28,381 nt of DNA, taken from the NCBI GenBank assembly GCA_902761265.1, contig CACWJV010000002.1, positions 1-28,381 of the forward strand. The letters run 5' to 3'. Shown in pieces: positions 23,317 to 28,381 of the stretch. The DNA comes from Oscillospiraceae bacterium. GTDB taxonomy: Bacteria; Bacillota; Clostridia; Oscillospirales; Acutalibacteraceae. Numbering within the stretch: the stretch's first letter is position 1; each line of letters begins with the position of its first letter. A program made the position numbers and the translations under genes. The notes under the pieces are model-generated. The model was given only the letters and a program-made list of their open reading frames with translations. It was not told the origin of the DNA and searched no databases.

Positions 23317-24189
23317 TCATGAGCGTTTGATCTCGCTTGCGCCGGAGCAAAAGCAGGTCAGAATCAGATTCAAATTTGCGTTGCGCGAAAGCGCGTCGAG
23401 TTCGTTTTGGGTTTCATCGATCAGCGCGAGCAGTTGCTTTTGCGTCAGCCGCCGGCGCAGCGAAAACACCGTTTTATCCGTTTCACGCAGCGGCTTGCCT
23501 CCGGCCGTTTCCACCAATGCGTTGCGCAAAACCAGCCGGCACGCCGACAGCACAGCGGAAAACAAAACGCGGTCTTTTTGCAGCGGCGCAAGCGACAGCA
23601 GCAAATCGAGCTCGCTCCCGTCCGCCAATGTTTGCAGCAATGATTCCGCCGTTTGCTGCGCTTCCTCGAGCGGCAGATCGGCAGCCGTCTCGTTTTGCAG
23701 CGGGAACGCCGTTGCACGCGAAAGAATCGTTTCGAGCAGCGCCGCTTTGGAAGGGCAGGAAAGCAAAATGCTCACATGCGCGGCAGGTTCTTCCAAAATT
23801 TTGAGCAGCGCGTTTTGCGCCTGGACATTCATCATCTGCGCTTCGCGGATGTGGAACACGCTGCGTTCGCCGTCGTTCGGGCGCAGCATGGATTGCGCCT
23901 TGAGCGTGCGGATGGCGTCCACCTTGATAAACGCGCCCGCCTTTTCCGGTTCGATCAAATGCAGATCCGGGTGGCTGTCCGCCTGTGCTTTTCTGCATTT
24001 TGCGCAAACGCCGCAGGGCCTGTGGCCGCCGGATTCACACACCAGCGCGCAGGCGATCTCTTTGGCGGCGGCAAGACGTGTTCGTTCGTCGCTGCCTTCC
24101 AAAATCAGCGCGTGCGACAGCCGGTTTTCCTGCACGGCAAGATCGATCGCCGCGGCGGTTTTGGGATCGACCGCAAGAGACTCAAACAT
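23317..24189 (-). CDS. holB: DNA polymerase III delta' subunit
   Basis: The delta' subunit is the non-catalytic clamp-loader part that helps place the sliding clamp on DNA. The 290 residues show the AAA+ layout with a degenerate nucleotide loop (GSDERTRLAAAK at 32-43), as expected for delta', and a four-cysteine zinc site (Cys51, 59, 62, 65, in CGVCAKC). Sensor and helix motifs include NALLKILEEPAAHVSILL and ILSRATAFPL. GAGAGG six bases upstream sets the start. It has its own promoter and precedes ricT. In related genomes tmk lies upstream of holB; here a GH89 gene does. Confidence 0.93.
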   Translation of the reverse strand: MFESLAVDPKTAAAIDLAVQENRLSHALILEGSDERTRLAAAKEIACALVCESGGHRPCGVCAKCRKAQADSHPDLHLIEPEKAGAFIKVDAIRTLKAQSMLRPNDGERSVFHIREAQMMNVQAQNALLKILEEPAAHVSILLSCPSKAALLETILSRATAFPLQNETAADLPLEEAQQTAESLLQTLADGSELDLLLSLAPLQKDRVLFSAVLSACRLVLRNALVETAGGKPLRETDKTVFSLRRRLTQKQLLALIDETQNELDALSRNANLNLILTCFCSGASEIKRS

Positions 24190-24222
24190 CGCAAACCTCT
24201 CGTTTTCTCATGAATTCATTTT

Positions 24223-24251
24223 ATTATACGCCTTTTTTTCAAAAAACGCAA
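24223..24251 (-). promoter_or_regulatory. Sigma-A promoter for holB–ricT
   Basis: On the minus strand, TTGCGT (24251-24246), a 17-nt spacer and a perfect TATAAT (24228-24223) lie about 34 nt before holB. This separates the replication genes from the upstream glycosidase pair. No hairpin terminator is visible after the glycosidase gene. Confidence 0.75.
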
Positions 24252-24264
24252 CAGGTATTTTCGC

Positions 24265-26415
24265 TCAGTTTGCCGCCGTGTCCACGGAAAACGCGGTGAG
24301 CACCGTGTTCGCCGCCTGCCTGAGATCGGGCTGCGTCGGCACATCGCTGTATTCGTCCGTCTGCCACGTCCAGCGGTTTTCCATCCGGAACCAGTCGGGC
24401 GACGCAGGATGCCTGCCCTCAAGCTCGTCCGTGCGGTCTTTGAGCCAGCGCGCCCAGCGTGCGGCATAGAGATCTTTGGTCAGCCCCGCCCATTGCTTGT
24501 TGGAATAGTCGCGCAGTCCGCCGTCGTCCGCCGCCTGGCGCGAACCGCCCCAGGTGGTAATCAGCGCGCGGGCGTTGAATTCGAACAGCATTTTGGAAAA
24601 ATCGTCGTACCCCGCAGCGCGGGCCTTCGCCTTATTGACCCAGTTGCCGAGCGTAAAGGTCTTTTCCGCCGCCAGGAGCGTGTCGGTATAGGCCGCGATG
24701 GCGCGGAACTTGTCAGCCCATTTGCGGAACGCGATCACGTCCTTTGCGTCATAGGCCGCGGCAAGATTGCAGTGGTACTCCTGCGCCGTGTTGGCGAGCA
24801 CCTGTTTTAAAAGGTCGAGCAGATCGAAGCGGTAGCCCTCATAGGAAAGGTACTTTTCCATATCCTTTGCAAACAGCTCCACCGCATGCTCGAATTTCTT
24901 TTTGTCATAGGCGATGATCGAGTTGCCCCAGCTGGAGGCGGACTTGATCTGCAGCGCCGGCCGGGTGTTGATCACAGATTCCGGCGCGCCCTCGCCTTTT
25001 TCGTTGAGTTCGGGATTATAGACCGTGTCGTTGAGCAGCAGCATCGCTTCATACAGCGTGTCGCTGCAGGAGCCGTAGCGCCGTTCGGCATAGCGGCGCA
25101 GCCACGGTTTCAGATCGACCGGCTCCACTTTGCCGGTGGTCGTCCAGATCGTTTCAAAAAACAGATCGAAGATGATCGGATTCGAAAGCGTCGCCTCCGG
25201 CGTCACACCGATGCCGCGCATACAGCGGGCAACCCCCGACGCGCGGGCAATCTCGGTTGCGATCGTGCGCAAATGGCCGTGCAGTCCCATGCGGCCGCCG
25301 AAGTTGTTGAGCATACAGTAAAGCCACGGCGTTGACAGAAATTCGCGCCCGAGGAAGGTTTCCCAGTGCGGACGCTTTTCGGCATACAAATCGAGGATCA
25401 GCACATGTTCTTTCCACGGTGCGATGCCCTCCACCAGCGCGCGCGACGGATTTTCGCCCCACGACTGCAAAATCCAGACCGCGTCCGGATAGCTGTCCAG
25501 CAGCGTTTGCATAATCGTTTTGCCGACGGTACTGAGATTCATCGCGCCGGCCTTGCCGCCCTCATGGAACGGATCGGTGGCAAAATAGACCGTCGGGTCG
25601 CCGAAGACTTCCTTCTGGCTGTCGTAAAACAGCTTTGCCAGCCGCCGATAACAATCCGTGTTGCTGCGCAGCATCGCCGGGCGGTCCATCCCGTTCCAAA
25701 GGCCCTGCAAAATGATCGACGCGTCGGGCACATAATCTTTGACGTCGGTCGGCACCATACCGGAATAGCCCTGCAATACCGGCTGCATCCCCATCTTGCG
25801 CATAAAGAGATGGTTGCGCCGCGCCAAAACGGTCCGGTCGATGAAATACTGCATCGGCACCGGGCCGCCTGTGCCGTAGATGTTTGCCATATTGAACCAT
25901 GCGTAATACGCGGGGCCGGTGATGAACGCACGCGCCTCGTCGTTGGTGTAGCCGAGTTTGCACAAAAACCGCCGCCAGACCTCTTCGAGCGCAGTGATGT
26001 CCAAAATCACGTTGACGCCCTGCAGCGCCAGAAGATCAAGCTCCTTTTGCCATTCCTCCTCGCCCCAGAACGCCATCGTATACGACAGGGCGCAGTAGTT
26101 GTAGGAATAGCGTGTGCGGTACGGCGTGGTGACACGCAGGGGGGTTCCGATTTTCGGCAGGGTTTTCGGCATCTTTGTGTTGCAGCCGACTTGGGAAACA
26201 TGGACGCTGCAATAGTTTTTGAGATAGTAGCCGAGGCCGCAGGCGCAGTTGACGCCGCTGTTTGCCGCAATATGCACCCGGTCGCCGTCGTCACAGAGGG
26301 TGAAGGATTCCTCCGCGTCCGCAGTCAGTTCAAACGAAAAGCGGTCTTTCTGGTCTTCGCCGAGCACACGCGAAACCAGCGCGTGCAGCTCGTCGATCGT
26401 ATCCTTTGCCGTCAC
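24265..26415 (-). CDS. GH89 alpha-N-acetylglucosaminidase
   Basis: The family (human NAGLU, Clostridium perfringens CpGH89) removes terminal alpha-linked GlcNAc, for example from gastric-type mucin or heparan sulfate. Residues given here count from the upstream GTG at 26454. The N-terminal alpha/beta domain (about 15-100) is followed by the catalytic barrel with LLALQGVNVILDITALEEVW (141-160) and GPAYYAWFNMANI (180-192). Acid/base Glu298 is in DPFHEGG, and the probable nucleophile Glu420 is in GVTPEA; both match the known pair. There is no signal peptide, so it is probably cytoplasmic. The preferred start is GTG 26415, sharing GTGA with the upstream gene's stop and starting exactly where the NAGLU domain begins; GTG 26454 is possible. 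Neither has a good ribosome site. Confidence 0.9.
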   Translation of the reverse strand: MTAKDTIDELHALVSRVLGEDQKDRFSFELTADAEESFTLCDDGDRVHIAANSGVNCACGLGYYLKNYCSVHVSQVGCNTKMPKTLPKIGTPLRVTTPYRTRYSYNYCALSYTMAFWGEEEWQKELDLLALQGVNVILDITALEEVWRRFLCKLGYTNDEARAFITGPAYYAWFNMANIYGTGGPVPMQYFIDRTVLARRNHLFMRKMGMQPVLQGYSGMVPTDVKDYVPDASIILQGLWNGMDRPAMLRSNTDCYRRLAKLFYDSQKEVFGDPTVYFATDPFHEGGKAGAMNLSTVGKTIMQTLLDSYPDAVWILQSWGENPSRALVEGIAPWKEHVLILDLYAEKRPHWETFLGREFLSTPWLYCMLNNFGGRMGLHGHLRTIATEIARASGVARCMRGIGVTPEATLSNPIIFDLFFETIWTTTGKVEPVDLKPWLRRYAERRYGSCSDTLYEAMLLLNDTVYNPELNEKGEGAPESVINTRPALQIKSASSWGNSIIAYDKKKFEHAVELFAKDMEKYLSYEGYRFDLLDLLKQVLANTAQEYHCNLAAAYDAKDVIAFRKWADKFRAIAAYTDTLLAAEKTFTLGNWVNKAKARAAGYDDFSKMLFEFNARALITTWGGSRQAADDGGLRDYSNKQWAGLTKDLYAARWARWLKDRTDELEGRHPASPDWFRMENRWTWQTDEYSDVPTQPDLRQAANTVLTAFSVDTAAN

Positions 26416-26834
26416 CGGACGGTTATATTCGCTTTCGTCAAAACGGCAGACCACACGCCAAACAGCCGCAGATTGCGGATGCGTGCCCGCGGCGACACAG
26501 AATCATACTGTACATACACGCGCACCTTGCAGCACAGCGCGTCGCACGAAAGGCTGTAGACGCCGGTTTTATTTTTCTCGTCGGTCTGTTTGCAGCAAAG
26601 CGAAAAGTTTTCGCCGTCTGCGCTCGTATAGACCGAAAAGATGCAATAGCTGTTCTTTTGCGTTTCCAGCTCCACCTGTTGCAGATGCACCATCGTGTCG
26701 AAATTGATATCCATAAATTCCGGCGTCAGACCGCCCACCCATTTTGTGCGTGCGGAGCCGTCGAGTATTTTATAAGCGTCCTTGCGGTTTTCCTGCGCAA
26801 ACAGCATATTGCGGGAAATTGCCAGTTGTTCCAT
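26412..26834 (-). CDS. F5/8 type C (CBM32-like) domain protein
   Basis: This 140-residue product is essentially one galactose-binding-like beta-sandwich. It has the family outline: YKILDGSARTKWVGG (21-35, the DG..T.W pattern), a hydrophobic strand at MDINFDTMVHLQQVEL, YTSADGENFSL (69-79, the S.DG.NW loop), VRVYVQYDS (104-112), and a closing strand RIRNLRLFG (118-126). It has no signal peptide. Such domains usually bind terminal sugars and are commonly fused to glycosidases; CpGH89 itself has a CBM32 at its N-terminus. Here the domain is in a different frame from the GH89 gene and overlaps it. ATG 26834 is chosen because a GAGAGG site precedes it. It may be a coupled partner gene or half of a broken fusion. 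Confidence 0.75.
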   Translation of the reverse strand: MEQLAISRNMLFAQENRKDAYKILDGSARTKWVGGLTPEFMDINFDTMVHLQQVELETQKNSYCIFSVYTSADGENFSLCCKQTDEKNKTGVYSLSCDALCCKVRVYVQYDSVSPRARIRNLRLFGVWSAVLTKANITVR

Positions 26835-26878
26835 CTCTTTCCTCTCCCCTCGGCAAAAGCCGAACATATTCGTACATC

Positions 26879-26907
26879 ATTCTAAACAAAAAAGCCGCAT
26901 CCGTCAA
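26879..26907 (-). promoter_or_regulatory. Sigma-A promoter for the CBM–GH89 pair
   Basis: On the minus strand, TTGACG (26907-26902), a 17-nt spacer and TAGAAT (26884-26879) lie 45 nt before the F5/8 gene. A small CGGC/GCCG hairpin with a four-base loop (26851-26862) lies in the leader. No operator-like repeat overlaps the promoter. Confidence 0.65.
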
Positions 26908-27002
26908 GCATTCCGCACATTTTTCCTCCTGCCGTTTTTGAAAAGTGACAAAATGCGTCGGAGTAAGCCTATGCTAATTTTTCTTTTCTTCAAAAAAAAT
27001 AC

Positions 27003-27030
27003 TTGATTTTCCGTCGTTTTGTGCTACAAT
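27003..27030 (+). promoter_or_regulatory. Sigma-A promoter for the ferredoxin gene
   Basis: TTGATT (27003-27008), a 16-nt spacer and TACAAT (27025-27030) with an extended -10 TG lie 32 nt before the ferredoxin start. The rest of the 228-nt gap from the F5/8 gene holds the divergent minus-strand promoter and AT-rich sequence with no gene. Confidence 0.7.
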
Positions 27031-27062
27031 GTGGGTGAATAATAACAAGGAGGTGCTCTTAC

Positions 27063-27233
27063 ATGGCATATTCCATCAACGGTGACTGCATTTCTTGCGG
27101 CGCATGCGCGGACACTTGTCCGGTCGGCGCGATCAGCGAAGGCGACGCCCAATATGTGATCGATGCAGATGCTTGCATCAGCTGCGGTTCCTGCGCAGAC
27201 GGCTGCCCGGTGGGCGCAATCAGCGAAGGCTAA
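27063..27233 (+). CDS. Clostridial-type 2[4Fe-4S] ferredoxin
   Basis: This 56-residue protein is a small low-potential electron carrier for anaerobic metabolism. It has two cluster motifs: CISCGACADTCP (residues 9-20) and CISCGSCADGCP (38-49), each C-x2-C-x2-C-x3-C-P. Both are followed by VGAISEG, so the two halves are nearly identical, the result of the family's ancient internal duplication. AAGGAGG lies nine bases before the ATG, an extended -10 promoter precedes it, and a strong terminator follows; it is therefore a highly expressed single-gene unit. It could supply electrons to redox enzymes such as the nearby ene-reductase, but no link is shown. Confidence 0.97.
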   Translation: MAYSINGDCISCGACADTCPVGAISEGDAQYVIDADACISCGSCADGCPVGAISEG

Positions 27234-27245
27234 ACAATCTAAAGA

Positions 27246-27276
27246 AAGCGCTGTGCTTTGGCACGGCGCTTTTTTC
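27246..27276. terminator. Bidirectional intrinsic terminator
   Basis: AAGCGCTGTGC (27246-27256) pairs with GCACGGCGCTT (27261-27271), with one G-U pair and a four-base loop. Six T bases follow, and A-rich sequence lies on the other side. It serves the ferredoxin gene and the convergent FAD-dependent dehydrogenase. Confidence 0.93.
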
Positions 27277-27284
27277 TGTTCTCT

Positions 27285-28381
27285 TTATGTCCGGTGATTG
27301 AGTTCGCTTTCGTCGCGCAAAACCGCGTGGGCGCATTTGATCCCGTCCACCGCCGCGGAAACAATCCCGCCGGCGTAGCCTGCGCCCTCCCCGCACGGAT
27401 ACAGCCCGCGCATGTTCGATTGCATAATATCGTCGCGCACGATGCGCACCGGCGACGAAGAACGGCTTTCCGGCGCGGTCAAAAGCGCGTCAGAAAGCGC
27501 GAAGCCTTTGAGCTTTTTGTCCATCAAAACAATCGCCTGCGCCATCGTGTCGGTCACCTTTTCGGGCAGACACTTGCGGATATCCGACGGCGCAACGCCT
27601 GTCGTAAAGCTCGGACGGACAGCCCCGAGGCATTTCGACGGTTGTCCGGCGAGGAAATCACCGACGGTCTGACACGGCGCGGTATAGTCGCCGCCGCCGA
27701 GGCGGAACGCCGTGCGTTCAATCTGCCGCTGCAGCTCGATGCCTGCCAGCGGATCGGCGGAGGGGAAATCTTCGGGATAGACGTTGACAAGGATGGCGCT
27801 GTTGGAATTTTCTTTGTCTCGCGCAAATTCGCTCATCCCGTTGGTGACCACGCCGCCCTTTTCGCTCGCTGCCGAAATCACCGTGCCGCCCGGGCACATG
27901 CAAAACGTATAGGCGCCGCGCTCGTGTGCGCCGTGGCACGCGAGTTTATAGACCGCCGCCGGCAGCGCCGGGTGGCCGGCAAAGTCGCCGTATTGGGCAC
28001 GGTCGATCAGTTCCCGCGGATGCTCAATCCGGGCGCCGACGGAAAACGGCTTTTGCAGCATCGTGATACCGCGGCGTTTGAGCATCTCCACCGTGTCGCG
28101 GGCGGAGTGGCCGATGGCGAGGATCACGGTATCGGTTTCAAAATCGAACACACTGCCGTTTTGCTCGTAGCGCACGCCCTGGACGGATTCGTTATATAGG
28201 ATCAGATCGGTGAGCTTTGCACCAAACAGCACTTCGCCGCCGTTGCGGATGATCTCCTGCCGCATATTGCGGATCACACGTGTCAGCTTGTCTGTACCGA
28301 TATGCGGCGTGCCGGAATAGAGGATCTCCTCGGGTGCGCCGTGTTCAAAGAACTCCAGAAACACCTTGCGGCAAAAGTCGC
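27285..28381 (-). CDS. COG2509-type FAD-dependent dehydrogenase, C-terminal part
   Basis: The frame is open to the right edge, so the N-terminus, including the FAD-binding glycine loop, is outside the window. The visible 365 residues match the uncharacterised FAD-dependent dehydrogenase family found in Firmicutes. They have a PHIGTDKL motif near the start, DTVILAIGHSARDT (flavoprotein beta strand), ARIEHPRELIDRAQYG, TFCMCPGGTVISAASEKGG, VTNGMSEFARDKENSNSAI, and a final GLYPCGEGAGYAGGIVSAAV with the FAD-binding C-terminal loop. The substrate and electron partner are not known. It shares a terminator with the convergent ferredoxin gene. Confidence 0.88.
   Translation of the reverse strand, partial: DFCRKVFLEFFEHGAPEEILYSGTPHIGTDKLTRVIRNMRQEIIRNGGEVLFGAKLTDLILYNESVQGVRYEQNGSVFDFETDTVILAIGHSARDTVEMLKRRGITMLQKPFSVGARIEHPRELIDRAQYGDFAGHPALPAAVYKLACHGAHERGAYTFCMCPGGTVISAASEKGGVVTNGMSEFARDKENSNSAILVNVYPEDFPSADPLAGIELQRQIERTAFRLGGGDYTAPCQTVGDFLAGQPSKCLGAVRPSFTTGVAPSDIRKCLPEKVTDTMAQAIVLMDKKLKGFALSDALLTAPESRSSSPVRIVRDDIMQSNMRGLYPCGEGAGYAGGIVSAAVDGIKCAHAVLRDESELNHRT

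Noticed and set aside
26882..26920. 12-residue minus-strand mini-ORF with AGGAGG before its ATG, upstream of the F5/8 gene
   Set aside because: It overlaps the -35 and -10 boxes of the likely promoter, so it would not be part of that transcript; the product is tiny and has no known leader-peptide features.

Overview
The window looks like chromosome of an anaerobic, spore-forming, fairly GC-rich Firmicute of the Clostridia, probably an Oscillospiraceae/Ruminococcaceae-type gut bacterium. The evidence is a complete spoIIIA operon, the nusB–xseA–xseB–ispA–dxs–tlyA–nadK–argR–recN gene order, a holB–ricT pair, a clostridial-type ferredoxin, a BaiCD/FadH-like ene-reductase and a GH89 glycosidase. 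This taxonomic placement is inferred from gene content and order only.

Layout. Positions 1-10.3 kb (minus strand) hold a tightly packed housekeeping block. Read in the direction of transcription it is nusB, a TsaD-like M22-family paralogue, xseA, xseB, ispA, dxs and tlyA, then a 387-nt non-coding gap, then nadK, argR, recN and the 5' end of tyrS. An extended -10 promoter precedes nusB. The gap carries a repeat-rich block of about 335 bp with imperfect inverted ends. Positions 10.3-15.05 kb (minus) carry spoIIIAA-AH, which encode the feeding-tube/channel apparatus between mother cell and forespore.

From 15.2 kb the plus strand carries a large YfhO-type membrane protein. It is followed, behind its own strong promoter, by three genes: a tocopherol-cyclase/CrtC-like calycin protein (18.2 kb), a short-chain dehydrogenase (19.4 kb) and a 690-residue flavin/Fe-S ene-reductase (20.3 kb). 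The unit ends at a strong bidirectional terminator. It looks like a small pathway that reduces and rearranges a hydrophobic unsaturated carbonyl compound, and it is the best candidate here for an undescribed system.

Positions 22.4-26.8 kb (minus) carry ricT and holB behind their own promoter, and upstream of them a GH89 alpha-N-acetylglucosaminidase gene that overlaps a preceding small F5/8-type carbohydrate-binding-domain gene. A 56-residue 2[4Fe-4S] ferredoxin (plus, 27.06 kb) and the C-terminal part of a COG2509-type FAD-dependent dehydrogenase (minus, running off the right edge) converge on a second bidirectional terminator. I saw no rRNA, tRNA, CRISPR array, insertion sequence or riboswitch.
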